From Pseudodesulfovibrio sp. (lineage in GTDB: Bacteria; Desulfobacterota; Desulfovibrionia; Desulfovibrionales; Desulfovibrionaceae), in the NCBI GenBank assembly GCA_016342345.1, contig JAEINO010000010.1, positions 1-64,000 on the forward strand: 64,000 bases of DNA, given 5' to 3'. Made by a program: the position numbers and the translations under genes. The notes below the pieces were generated by a model. It saw only the letters and a program-made list of their open reading frames with translations, did not search any database and had not been told where the DNA came from. Below, piece by piece: positions 15,564 through 23,994 of this stretch. Numbering within the stretch: the first letter of the stretch is position 1; each line of letters starts with the position of its first letter.

Positions 15564-17099
15564 ATGGCCACTTACAGCGAGAAGCTAACTGCCTCTTTAA
15601 AAAAGCTAAGACAACTTCAAAGGGGCGGGAAAAAAGTACTCCAATCAAACGATCTTTCTAGGGTTCATCGCGACCGATTGAAAGGTGCAGGATACCTTGA
15701 AAAAATCATCCCCAAATGGCTCATGTCAAAATCACCTGAGGTGGCAAAAGGCGATACCACTCCTTGGTACTCTTGCTGTTGGGAGTTTTGCAAAAGATAT
15801 TGCGACTCTCGGTTTGCTAAATCGTGGCACTTATCGCCTGAACAATCTTTATTGATCCACTCAGGGGATATGAGTATTCCCTATCAAATCATTATCTACG
15901 CCAAGAAAGGGCAGCAAAACTTACTGGAACTTCCTTTTGATGTGAAACTAATCGATCTTGCCTTTCCTAAAACACACAAAATCACTTCAAAAGATATTGA
16001 AGAAGTTAATGGCGTCAACGTACTAAACCTCCCCTTAGCTCTCTCGATTGTTCAACCAGCCTTCTTTCAAAACAAACCCGCAGAGGCTGAAATGATCTTG
16101 GGCACCATAGAAGATGCTTCAAGGATCCTCCCCCCACTTCTGGCAAGAGGGAGAACAACAGCTGCAGGTCGCTTGGCGGGGGCATTTCGCCATATAGGCC
16201 GTGAGAGTATCGCAGATGAAATTTGCGACACAATGAAAGATGCTGGTCACGAAATTATCGAAGATAATCCCTTTACGGGCAAACAGACTATCCGGACCTG
16301 GACTCAAGCCGAAAGCCCCGTCGTTGCGCGCATCAAAACCCTGTGGGGAAAAGCTAGACCTTTTGTGATAAAAGAATGCGCCAATGAGCCATTAGCGGAG
16401 AACGACACCAATGAATATCTCGCCTCTGTGGACGAAGCTTATACTCATGATGCTTATCATTCGCTCTCCATAGAAGGTTATATGGTATCCGACGTTCTCA
16501 TAAATCGCGTCGCTGCAGGAAATTGGAATCCTGAAGACGCCCCCCATGATGAAAATGAGAAGAACGCGATGGCTTGCCGGGGGTATTGGGAGTGCTTCAC
16601 AAAAGTCAAAGACAGCGTAAAAGATGTGCTGGCCGGAGAGCAAGCAGGGGCTGTGGCAAGAAGAGACCATCGTTCCTGGTATAGAGCACTCTTCTCGCCA
16701 CATGTTAAAGCTGGCTTACTGGACGGCGTCGTTTTGGCCGGATACCGAAATCACCCGGTCTTTATCAAAGGCTCAAGACATGTGCCGATTAATGAGGCAT
16801 CCGTCTTGGATGCGATGAATGCTTTGTTCGACTGTTTGAAAAATGAAACTTCTCCTTTCGTTGCAGCCACCCTTGGCCACTGGCTCTTCGGCTACATTCA
16901 CCCATACACTGATGGCAATGGCAGAATGGCACGCTTCCTCATGAACCTAATGCTAGCGTCTGGTGGGTACTCCTGGACAACTATTGAGGTTGGAAAGCGC
17001 GATGACTACATGGCTGCTCTCGACGCAGCAAGTGTTGAAAGCGACATTAAACCATTTGCCCAATTCATTTCACAATGTGTCTTCAAAGATGACAGCTAG
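15564..17099 (+). CDS. Fic-domain AMP-transferase with N-terminal regulatory region
   Basis: This 511-residue protein carries the Fic motif HPYTDGNGRMAR starting at His446, with all catalytic residues present. An inhibitory-helix motif of the (S/T)xxxE(G/N) type, SLSIEG, lies upstream at Ser300-Gly305, so it is a class II, self-inhibited Fic enzyme that would AMPylate proteins when released. Residues 1-130 (DLSRVHRDRLKGAGYLEKIIPKWLM...) resemble the winged-helix region of AbiEi-type type IV antitoxins, hinting at DNA binding; this is a tentative reading. No strong Shine-Dalgarno beyond GGAG at 15554. The gene stands alone behind a 24-bp repeat array. Confidence 0.88.
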   Translation: MATYSEKLTASLKKLRQLQRGGKKVLQSNDLSRVHRDRLKGAGYLEKIIPKWLMSKSPEVAKGDTTPWYSCCWEFCKRYCDSRFAKSWHLSPEQSLLIHSGDMSIPYQIIIYAKKGQQNLLELPFDVKLIDLAFPKTHKITSKDIEEVNGVNVLNLPLALSIVQPAFFQNKPAEAEMILGTIEDASRILPPLLARGRTTAAGRLAGAFRHIGRESIADEICDTMKDAGHEIIEDNPFTGKQTIRTWTQAESPVVARIKTLWGKARPFVIKECANEPLAENDTNEYLASVDEAYTHDAYHSLSIEGYMVSDVLINRVAAGNWNPEDAPHDENEKNAMACRGYWECFTKVKDSVKDVLAGEQAGAVARRDHRSWYRALFSPHVKAGLLDGVVLAGYRNHPVFIKGSRHVPINEASVLDAMNALFDCLKNETSPFVAATLGHWLFGYIHPYTDGNGRMARFLMNLMLASGGYSWTTIEVGKRDDYMAALDAASVESDIKPFAQFISQCVFKDDS

Positions 17100-17155
17100 C
17101 CCCAAAAGTAAGCCCCGTCCTAGCAGGGCTTACTCAATATTGCGGCCACTCAATA

Positions 17156-17428
17156 CTACTCTGGAGACAAATAAGAAGGCTCAACATCGATGCCTCGGTA
17201 CTTGAAGTTGAGATTAAGAAACATCAGCCCTTCTGTCCCTTGAATCTCCCGAAAACCCAGCCGGGCATAATGCTGTCTAAGCGGTTGGTCGCTGACACCC
17301 TGAACAGTCGTGAATCCTTCATCCAGAAAATCCAGGCTCGCTTCATCGAAGATTTGTGAAGATGGTCTGATGAGCGCCGTGTTGCACACCTCATTGCGAA
17401 CAAACCGCTCAATAAAATCCTGCATCAT
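17156..17428 (-). CDS. Unknown small protein, GNAT-like C-terminus
   Basis: A 90-residue protein without a clear family. The segment QPLRQHYARLGFREIQG resembles the C-terminal end of GNAT acetyltransferases (FYxxLGF), but there is no room for a complete acetyl-CoA site, so it may be a fragment or chance likeness. It begins 21 bp after the stop of the next gene, with GGGCAGGA upstream, and is probably the second gene of a two-gene leftward operon. It lies 56 bp from the convergent Fic gene. Confidence 0.5.
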   Translation of the reverse strand: MMQDFIERFVRNEVCNTALIRPSSQIFDEASLDFLDEGFTTVQGVSDQPLRQHYARLGFREIQGTEGLMFLNLNFKYRGIDVEPSYLSPE

Positions 17429-17449
17429 GAAAAATCCGAAATCCTGCCC

Positions 17450-17830
17450 TCAACATATCTCCTTCAGACCTTGCATGTAGAAGTAGCAAATACCATCGCC
17501 GTGCAGAACATCAATAGCGGCCTCTAGGGGGTCACCTTTGAGATCAAGAAGTACAAACTCTTCTTCATTCTGAATGTATGGCAGGTAGAAATCCTCATAC
17601 AGCCAAAGGATCTCCTCGCGATTCTCATTGAACAGGTCGTATACCTTATAAGGCCAATCGCGAACCGGCAGCACATCTCCCTCAATCGCCCCAAGTTGAG
17701 TAAAAGGGTCATTTCTCGCAAAAAGGATACCTCGAACAGACAAAACGAATTCCTCCGGGGCTGTCGACAGCATGTCTTGATTCACCACGTAAGCAACAAA
17801 ATACTGTTCTTTAAACTCCCAATACTCCAT
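17450..17830 (-). CDS. Unknown 126-residue acidic protein
   Basis: The start is well supported by AGGAGG eight bases before the ATG. The protein is acidic and rich in Phe, Tyr and Trp (MEYWEFKEQYFVAYVVNQDML; REEILWLYEDFYLPYIQNEEEFVLLDL). I see no signal peptide, membrane helix, cysteine pair or known motif. It could be an immunity-type or antitoxin-like protein given its size, acidity and neighbourhood (Fic, HipBST), but that is only a guess from context. Confidence 0.6.
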   Translation of the reverse strand: MEYWEFKEQYFVAYVVNQDMLSTAPEEFVLSVRGILFARNDPFTQLGAIEGDVLPVRDWPYKVYDLFNENREEILWLYEDFYLPYIQNEEEFVLLDLKGDPLEAAIDVLHGDGICYFYMQGLKEIC

Positions 17831-17915
17831 TTCACATTCCTCCTGATTTCAATTTCAACCTTAAACAATTATCACCTTTTTGCTGATATTGTAAACGGTT
17901 AGACCGATATTGAGA

Positions 17916-17977
17916 GGTGCGCAGGGGAGGAGACTCGATATCCCACAGCCTTACAGCCGGCGGATTTTAAATCAACG
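17916..17977 (-). other. tRNA-Leu(UAA) 3'-half-like fragment, possible att scar
   Basis: On the minus strand the sequence runs GATTTAAAATC (anticodon loop with UAA), then CCGGCTGTAAGGCTGTG (a long class II variable arm), ATCGAGTCTCC (T-loop region) and CTGCGCACC (acceptor end). This aligns in order with the 3' half of bacterial tRNA-Leu(UAA), while no 5' half is present. Integrating elements that use tRNA genes leave such 3' fragments, so this may be an old attachment site. Confidence 0.55.
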
Positions 17978-18062
17978 ACTGGGAGAGTCTTGGCAAAGGC
18001 TCTCCTTGGTGCGATCTCACAAAAGTGGTGGGAAAGTGGTGGGATTTCGACGTCTAAAGAAA

Positions 18063-18094
18063 AAGGGTTTACATCAATTCTGATGTAAACCCTT
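18063..18094 (-). terminator. Terminator of tRNA-Phe
   Basis: On the minus strand a 14-bp inverted repeat (AAGGGTTTACATCA / TGATGTAAACCC) with loop GAAT is followed by TTTTTCTTT, a textbook rho-independent terminator 9 bp after the tRNA. Confidence 0.9.
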
Positions 18095-18102
18095 GATTTC
18101 AG

Positions 18103-18179
18103 TGGTGCTCGGGGACGGAATTGAACCGCCGACACGGGGATTTTCAGTCCCCTGCTCTACCGACTGAGCTACCCGAGCA
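18103..18179 (-). tRNA. tRNA-Phe (anticodon GAA)
   Basis: The minus strand reads TGCTCGGGTAGCTCAG... with D-arm, anticodon stem-loop GGGGA-CTGAAAA-TCCCC (anticodon GAA), T-loop GTTCAATTC and acceptor CCGAGCA followed by an encoded CCA. All four arms pair. The TGCTCGG/CCGAGCA acceptor is complete. Confidence 0.97.
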
Positions 18180-18251
18180 ACCGTTGAGAGGTGTGAATTA
18201 CCGAAATGCTCGGTAGTTGGCAACACCTTTCTGGCTTATACTTCATTTTTT

Positions 18252-20006
18252 TTATTCATCATCCTCGATTGGCGCACCCAAATCCATGATTCTGGCGGCG
18301 TATCCGGTACGCAATGCATCCATGTAATCCATGTCTATAGGGCCCTTCCATGTAGTAACTTCGCTATATCTTTTCGGAATCTTTACCTTGTTCGGATCGT
18401 AGCCCATGCCCAAGCGGAGCCGCCAACGCATTTTTTGAACCCGTTTGCCTATTTCGGGCATCTTGCCCTTGAGGCCGGTGTATCCAACCGATTCAAGGGC
18501 CTCGGCCAGAAGGTCATCATTGTACACGCCACGGGAGAACAGACAACCCACCATGCAGTTGAGCACAATCCGGTCACGGGCATCATCGATCAAAAAATCA
18601 AGAGCGGCCTTCACGTCCTTGTCTTCATGTTTCTGGTCCCAGGAGTAGCCTCCTGCGTCCAGATGAGCATGTCTGAAGCCCAGAGCCTCGGACACGAAGA
18701 AAACTTCGCCTGTAGCGTATCCGGCCATCTCCTGACCGAGAACACAGGCATAATCCTTGCCGCCGTATACTTCAGCACATTTGAGCGTGCCTTGGGCCAG
18801 CAGTTTGTAAAAGTCATTGGGTGGCCGACTGATGTACTCCACGGCCTGCATGTAGCTTTCCGTGTCGCCCCAGGTGAGCTTGACGACTGTCTCCTTCTCG
18901 CTGATGACGCCCTTTTCCAGTGCCTCGGTAGCCCAGGCCATGGCCACACCGGAAGACATGTTGTCCAGCCCCTCCTTCTCGATCACATCCAGAATGCGCA
19001 GAACTTCTCCGGTGTCCGTGACCTCCAGCATGCCACCACAAGCAAAGATCGGCTCGTAGTCATAGCCTACCTGACGATACAGATACTGATTATTGGTCTG
19101 AAACTGCTCGCGCACAAAGCCAACGTGAATGCAACCCACCGGACAACCTGCACACGCGGCATTCCTGAGCAGGGTGTCATCGGCAAACCGTTCGCCCGAG
19201 ATATTGTCGGCCTCAGGACTGCTGGTCTGCTGCATGTTCTTCCACGGCAGGCTCTTCAGTTCATTGAGCGGGTTGATATTCACCGCCGTTCCCAGACCAT
19301 GATATTTGGCCATCATTTCCGTGGTGGTAAGCTGCTTGAAAATATCCTTATATAATTTGCTGTAGGCCTTGCCCTCGGGCAAGGCAAAACCTCTGTCACC
19401 CAAAATACAGATGGCCTTGAGATTCTTGACCCCCATGGCCGTACCGCCGCCCATACGCCCGAAATGGCGATAGGTATCAACATTGATACACGCATAGGCT
19501 GACAGATTCTCGGCAGCCGGACCGATACGCAGGATGGATCGACGACCTGATCCGGGAAACATCTTCCTCAACACACGGCCCGTCTGAAGGGCATCAAAGC
19601 CACGCATGTACTCGACATCACGAGTCTCCACACGGCGAGAACCAACGCACAGAGCCGTCAGTCGCTTGGCCTTGCCAACGATGACCAATGCATCAAGGTC
19701 GGCAAATCGAAGAGACAACGCGGATTTACCGCCAGCGTAACTCTCGGTGTACTGATTGTGATAAGGTGAACGAAAGGAACAGCAGGTTTTGCTCATGAGC
19801 GGGAAGTAGCCGGTCAGGGGACCAATGGCGAAAATAACTGGCTGCTCCGGGTCGTCCCAATCGCGGTCCATGTGACCGAATTCCTCGAAAAGCATGGCTG
19901 CCAGACCAGAACCGCCCAGATACTCGTTTCGACCGGGACGATCAAGGATACTGGTCTTGCCAGTGGTCAGGTTGGCCACCATGATGCGGAAATGATCTCT
20001 AATCAT
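18252..20006 (-). CDS. aor: Aldehyde:ferredoxin oxidoreductase (tungsten type)
   Basis: The 584-residue protein is an AOR-family enzyme that binds tungsten (or molybdenum) bis-pyranopterin and one [4Fe-4S] cluster and interconverts aldehydes and carboxylates with ferredoxin. The N-terminal domain shows YLGGSGLAAMLFEE, ESYAGGKSALSLRFADLDALVIVGKA and GRMGGGTAMGVKNLKAI. Cluster ligands CAGCPVGC sit at Cys285, 288 and 292, with a further cysteine near 510 (RIVLNCMVGC). It overlaps by 8 nt the upstream polyferredoxin gene, so both are one unit. Substrate specificity cannot be told. Confidence 0.93.
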   Translation of the reverse strand: MIRDHFRIMVANLTTGKTSILDRPGRNEYLGGSGLAAMLFEEFGHMDRDWDDPEQPVIFAIGPLTGYFPLMSKTCCSFRSPYHNQYTESYAGGKSALSLRFADLDALVIVGKAKRLTALCVGSRRVETRDVEYMRGFDALQTGRVLRKMFPGSGRRSILRIGPAAENLSAYACINVDTYRHFGRMGGGTAMGVKNLKAICILGDRGFALPEGKAYSKLYKDIFKQLTTTEMMAKYHGLGTAVNINPLNELKSLPWKNMQQTSSPEADNISGERFADDTLLRNAACAGCPVGCIHVGFVREQFQTNNQYLYRQVGYDYEPIFACGGMLEVTDTGEVLRILDVIEKEGLDNMSSGVAMAWATEALEKGVISEKETVVKLTWGDTESYMQAVEYISRPPNDFYKLLAQGTLKCAEVYGGKDYACVLGQEMAGYATGEVFFVSEALGFRHAHLDAGGYSWDQKHEDKDVKAALDFLIDDARDRIVLNCMVGCLFSRGVYNDDLLAEALESVGYTGLKGKMPEIGKRVQKMRWRLRLGMGYDPNKVKIPKRYSEVTTWKGPIDMDYMDALRTGYAARIMDLGAPIEDDE

Positions 20007-20433
20007 CGGAACCTCCCTCCCCGTCCGTCTGGCTGGTCAATTCCACCATTTCAAGACAGTCGTGCGGGCAGAATTCCACACATTGGCCGCAGTGGATGCA
20101 CACATACGGATTGACCTGATGATCCAGGAATATGGCGTCCACGGGACACGCCGCAGCGCATTCTCCGCAACGGATACATAACTTCTTCTTCTGGATGACG
20201 CCCCCGCCCTTGCGCTGGAAAAGGGCACCAGTAGGACAGGCCTCGGCGCACGGTGCAGGATTGCAGGCCAGACAAATCCTGGCTTCAAACCCAGTGGACA
20301 ATCCACCCGCCGAAGAAATACGAATACCTGCCTTGTTCCAGGACAAGGATTTGTGGACCTGTCTGGCACAGGCCAGGGAACACGAATGGCATCCGATACA
20401 TCGTTCCATCCGCGCAGCTCTCAGCACTTTCAT
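19999..20433 (-). CDS. Four-cluster ferredoxin, electron partner of AOR
   Basis: A 144-residue HycB/DmsB-like iron-sulfur protein with four cysteine groups: CIGCHSCSLAC, CLACNPAPCAEACP, CIRCGECAAACP and CIHCGQCVEFCP. These can bind up to four [4Fe-4S] clusters. No signal peptide is present, so it acts in the cytoplasm. It precedes and overlaps the aor gene, a common arrangement in which it links AOR to soluble ferredoxin or a membrane complex. Confidence 0.92.
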   Translation of the reverse strand: MKVLRAARMERCIGCHSCSLACARQVHKSLSWNKAGIRISSAGGLSTGFEARICLACNPAPCAEACPTGALFQRKGGGVIQKKKLCIRCGECAAACPVDAIFLDHQVNPYVCIHCGQCVEFCPHDCLEMVELTSQTDGEGGSDD

Positions 20434-20461
20434 TATTTGCCTCCAACCTTATGTAAGTTGG

Positions 20462-22141
20462 TTATTTAACGTGTTCCAAAATGTCATGCTTGAGTGCCCA
20501 AAGAACATGATTTTCTGCTTCCCCATCGCCAATGTCCGGGGCCACGGCGACAAGCTTGCGTATCAAGGTAGCAGTGTCAATTGCTTTACGGGCAAAAAAC
20601 ACCATCTTCTTGACGACATCAAGATCAATGACGGATTTGATCCCTTCATAAAGCGTAGGAAAATCCTTGCCCCTGTAAAAGGCCTCACCAGTACGCCCGG
20701 CCTTGAGCATGGTATCGGAAGCAAGAGTCTGACTCGTGTAATGGCCAAAGGTTCTTCCGTATGGAATGGCCTGAGGGTGAGCACAATTGCGAACAACTTC
20801 TTCATCAACCGGTTCAGCCCAAAGCTCATCCCATAAAGCAACATAGCCTTGGATGACTGTGCTCCATGTGAACTTGTCGAGCACACGCTCCCTGGCTGCC
20901 TTGCCCATGATTTGACGAAGACCCGGAGATTCGATGAGTTTTTTCAATGCAGCGGCCAGAGCGGGAATCTCCACCACGGTTCGTTGCGCAAGCATCAGAT
21001 GATACTGGTTGTCGTAGGTAATGGGTGACAAAATATCCACGTCCGGGGTCTCTGCCGGCCCCATGGTTGGCACCAGCAAACCGGTCTCTCCATCAACAAT
21101 GATGTCACGATATCCATCATACTCAGAAGCTATGGTTGGCAACCCGAAAGCTCCGGCCTCGATCAATGTTATGCCAAAAGTCTCCTGGGGATTGTCGGCT
21201 ATTGATATGAAGATATCCGAAGATTGGAAAAGCGCGACTTTTTCAGCCTCGTCAGGTCGGGCATGGACCGTGAGCGACACGCCCACATTGGCGACCATGC
21301 CCTTGAATTTCGGCAGAAACTCATCCTTGTCATCCACCCAACCGGCCAGAACCAACTCCAGTGAACCGGGGTCCATGCCGTCCTGCACAAGCCGATGCAA
21401 TCCCCTCACAAGCGGCACAAGATCCATCTTGGAATAGTGGGAAATCCTCCCGAAGACCAGCAATCGCACCACTCCGTCTTCCGAACGACTTTTGCCCGGC
21501 AAAAACTCTTCTGCAGTCACGCCCAAGGGGATTTGTGACAGTTGCGGGGCAGGATGGGTGGCCTGGGTCAATCCATACCCCTCACGCAGCCATGCAAAAA
21601 AATTCTCCACGGTTTGCAGGCCGAGACTGGACGTGCAGACAATGGCATCACGTCTGGTCGTCCCCGGCCACAAGTGGCGCAACAAGGCACTTCCGAAATT
21701 GGCATAACTCAAGGAATGAATGGTACCGGTGACAGGAAAAATACAACGACTGACCTTGTTGCGCATACGGGTCATGTAAGGCTGACTTGTCATGCAATCC
21801 GACAAATGAAAACAATGGAAATCAATGGAAGCAAGCTTTTCAGGGAGATCGCGCCGATGATGCAACTTGATCCTGCCAGCTTTCATCATTTCCGGGGCAA
21901 TCTTTTTCACATGTTTTTCGAGCGACTTTATCTGCCCGTCATCCATAAGAAAAAAATGATATTCATCAAACGGGTTCTCGCTCAAGAGCGCACCCAGGAA
22001 CTTGATATTAGCCACTTTTCGACCCAGAACCGGACCGGGCTCATAAAAAGGGTCAAGGGTTCCCCATATTCGCTTTATTTCAGGCATACCTAGGTCAAAA
22101 CCGTATTCCCACATTTTGTCAATGAATTTGCCGGTAAACAC
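20462..22141 (-). CDS. Glycosyltransferase family 4 protein with C-terminal extension
   Basis: A 559-residue protein. Residues about 210-420 form the GT-B donor-binding half: RLLVFGRISHYSKMDLVPLVRGLHRL, LVLAGWVDD, then SIADNPQETFGITLIEAGAFGLPTIASEYDGYRDIIVDGETGLLVPT, the E(x7)E segment of GT4. A roughly 100-residue helical extension follows. The start is uncertain: a GTG at 22141 has no close Shine-Dalgarno, and the ATG nine codons on (MWEYGFDLG) is possible. It probably adds sugars to an exopolysaccharide or lipopolysaccharide; the acceptor is unknown. Alone on this strand upstream of the ferredoxin gene. Confidence 0.85.
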   Translation of the reverse strand: MFTGKFIDKMWEYGFDLGMPEIKRIWGTLDPFYEPGPVLGRKVANIKFLGALLSENPFDEYHFFLMDDGQIKSLEKHVKKIAPEMMKAGRIKLHHRRDLPEKLASIDFHCFHLSDCMTSQPYMTRMRNKVSRCIFPVTGTIHSLSYANFGSALLRHLWPGTTRRDAIVCTSSLGLQTVENFFAWLREGYGLTQATHPAPQLSQIPLGVTAEEFLPGKSRSEDGVVRLLVFGRISHYSKMDLVPLVRGLHRLVQDGMDPGSLELVLAGWVDDKDEFLPKFKGMVANVGVSLTVHARPDEAEKVALFQSSDIFISIADNPQETFGITLIEAGAFGLPTIASEYDGYRDIIVDGETGLLVPTMGPAETPDVDILSPITYDNQYHLMLAQRTVVEIPALAAALKKLIESPGLRQIMGKAARERVLDKFTWSTVIQGYVALWDELWAEPVDEEVVRNCAHPQAIPYGRTFGHYTSQTLASDTMLKAGRTGEAFYRGKDFPTLYEGIKSVIDLDVVKKMVFFARKAIDTATLIRKLVAVAPDIGDGEAENHVLWALKHDILEHVK

Positions 22142-22343
22142 AGGGCAGTTTTTTCCCCTGCCGTCATCTTTGAAGAACTCGATTTACAAGAATATCATTT
22201 TGTTAAACAAGTGACTTGCATGTCAATTTTTCATTTTTTTCACTCTTGATCAAAGCAACGGCAAACGTTGGCCCCGATCTTGCTCATTCTCTTGTGCGGA
22301 CGCGCAGAGCGTCAGCGTTTTGACGTCAAGGAGAACCGGAGAC

Positions 22344-23840
22344 ATGCAGAAGCAAACGATGAAGCGGGGAAAAAGGCCTGAACTCATGTGGGGACTGGGT
22401 CTTGACGACACCCTCATGCAACAGATCAAAGAGGGAGTAGGCCCCGGTTTTTACATCAAAAACTTCCCTACCGGCTCTTTTCCATGGGTCAAGGAACTGG
22501 AACAGGACGAACAGCCTTCTGCCGCCTGGATTACATGGTCTGTCTGGAGCGATTTACCCGAATATCGCAAAGAGGAATATCGCAATCAGGACTCCACCCA
22601 GCGAATCCTGATTCAGGACGATGGCGACGAACCACTTGAAATGGACACGGTCCTTTCCGAGGGATTCCTCACAGTGGTGCGCACGCCATTGACGCGGCCC
22701 AAGGTTCAGGATGTCATGTTCCGGGCCAAGGAAGTGACAAGTATGTATTCCGACATCTACCGGATGACCGAGGAAATTCTTCTTGAACGAGAACTCCTGG
22801 CCCGCAAAACCGATCAGCTCATGTTCCTGAACAAGATTCTGGCCTCGGCCACGGAAAGTCTGGACGCATCGACCATTCTCGTGAACGCCAAGGAAACCCT
22901 TGGACTCATCCTGCCCATCAAGATGCTGCATGCTGCGTTCTGGAGTCAGCAACAGGATTCCGAAGTGGCGGACGTTGATATTTTTCTCAATGGCAAGATG
23001 ACCCCGGAAACCGAAAGTGCCTGGGTGGAAAACCTCATGACTTCAGCCGTTGGCATGGGCAGCGGTTCGGTGAACGGGTTTCAGGTTCTCCACACCGATC
23101 CGGCCCGCAGACCCGAATACACACTGACTCCGAAAGACGGCAAACTCGTGACCGTACCCCTGACCGCCGGACAGACGACCTTTGGCTGTCTGGCTCTGCT
23201 GTGCGAACCTGATTATCGGCTCGGCAAGGATCAGGTCGAGACCTTCCGCTCCGCAGTCAACCACCTCGGACTGGCCCTGCGCAATGCCCTGGCCTTCAAG
23301 GAGGTCAAGCTCCGTGCCGACCGGGATGGCCTGACACGCATATACAACCGCCATTCCTTTGAAGAGCGACTGGTATACGAAATCAAACGACGCCGTCGCT
23401 ACAATCACGATCTTTCCCTGCTCATGGTCGATCTCGACCATTTCAAGCAAATCAATGACACATACGGCCACAAGGCCGGTGACTTGGTGCTCAGAAAAAT
23501 AGGAGATATTCTCACCCAAACCTTCCGAGGCACCGACCTCGCCGCACGATACGGAGGCGAAGAATTCGTCGTGCTGCTCCCGCACACCACGGAAATAGCG
23601 GCATGGAAACTCGCTGAACGAGTCCGGGAAATTATCGAAGCCTGCAAATTCCATTTTGACGGGCATGATTTCTCGATCACCGCATCCATCGGCGTGGCCT
23701 CGGTAGAAGCAGGAGCACTGACCAAGGATGATGACCTCATTCTCAAGGCAGACAAGGCTCTCTATAAGGCCAAGCACAATGGCCGAAATACTGTCGTCAT
23801 CTCCGGTCAGGAAAATACGACGCAGACTGCCGTACAATAA
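22344..23840 (+). CDS. Diguanylate cyclase with GAF-like sensor
   Basis: About 498 residues from the ATG at 22344, which has AAGGAG upstream. The C-terminal GGDEF domain is complete: DRDGLTRIYNRHSFEERL, LMVDLDHFKQINDTYGH and the active site ARYGGEEFVVLLP. An RxxD product-inhibition site (RGTD) sits five residues before GGEEF. The middle region (170-320) looks GAF-like, preceded by a helical linker (ELLARKTDQLMFLNKILASATES). It has no membrane helix, so it makes cyclic di-GMP in the cytoplasm in response to an unknown signal. Confidence 0.93.
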   Translation: MQKQTMKRGKRPELMWGLGLDDTLMQQIKEGVGPGFYIKNFPTGSFPWVKELEQDEQPSAAWITWSVWSDLPEYRKEEYRNQDSTQRILIQDDGDEPLEMDTVLSEGFLTVVRTPLTRPKVQDVMFRAKEVTSMYSDIYRMTEEILLERELLARKTDQLMFLNKILASATESLDASTILVNAKETLGLILPIKMLHAAFWSQQQDSEVADVDIFLNGKMTPETESAWVENLMTSAVGMGSGSVNGFQVLHTDPARRPEYTLTPKDGKLVTVPLTAGQTTFGCLALLCEPDYRLGKDQVETFRSAVNHLGLALRNALAFKEVKLRADRDGLTRIYNRHSFEERLVYEIKRRRRYNHDLSLLMVDLDHFKQINDTYGHKAGDLVLRKIGDILTQTFRGTDLAARYGGEEFVVLLPHTTEIAAWKLAERVREIIEACKFHFDGHDFSITASIGVASVEAGALTKDDDLILKADKALYKAKHNGRNTVVISGQENTTQTAVQ

Positions 23841-23862
23841 CGTTCACCCACCAATACAAACC

Positions 23863-23896
23863 AAATGGCTGACAGATTTCTTTTGTCAGCCATTTT
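23863..23896 (+). terminator. Terminator after the diguanylate cyclase gene
   Basis: Inverted repeat AAATGGCTGAC / GTCAGCCATTTT with a loop of about 11 bases; the 3' arm ends in TTTTCTAT. Confidence 0.8.
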
Positions 23897-23994
23897 CTAT
23901 TTCCAACCCGAACCTCAGGTTTCCAAAATCCCGCCCTTTTGCTAGAAAAGATTGACCGGTGCACCGGCAACAACGCTAGCAAACAAGAAAACAC

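Noticed and set aside
17899-18135. Minus-strand ORF of 78 codons next to tRNA-Phe
   Set aside because: It runs through the tRNA-Phe terminator, the tRNA-Phe end and the tRNA-Leu-like fragment; coding likeness is an artefact of tRNA sequence.
12000-18200. A complete mobile island or prophage with integrase
   Set aside because: No integrase, transposase, relaxase or phage structural gene is present; only a possible attachment scar supports past integration.
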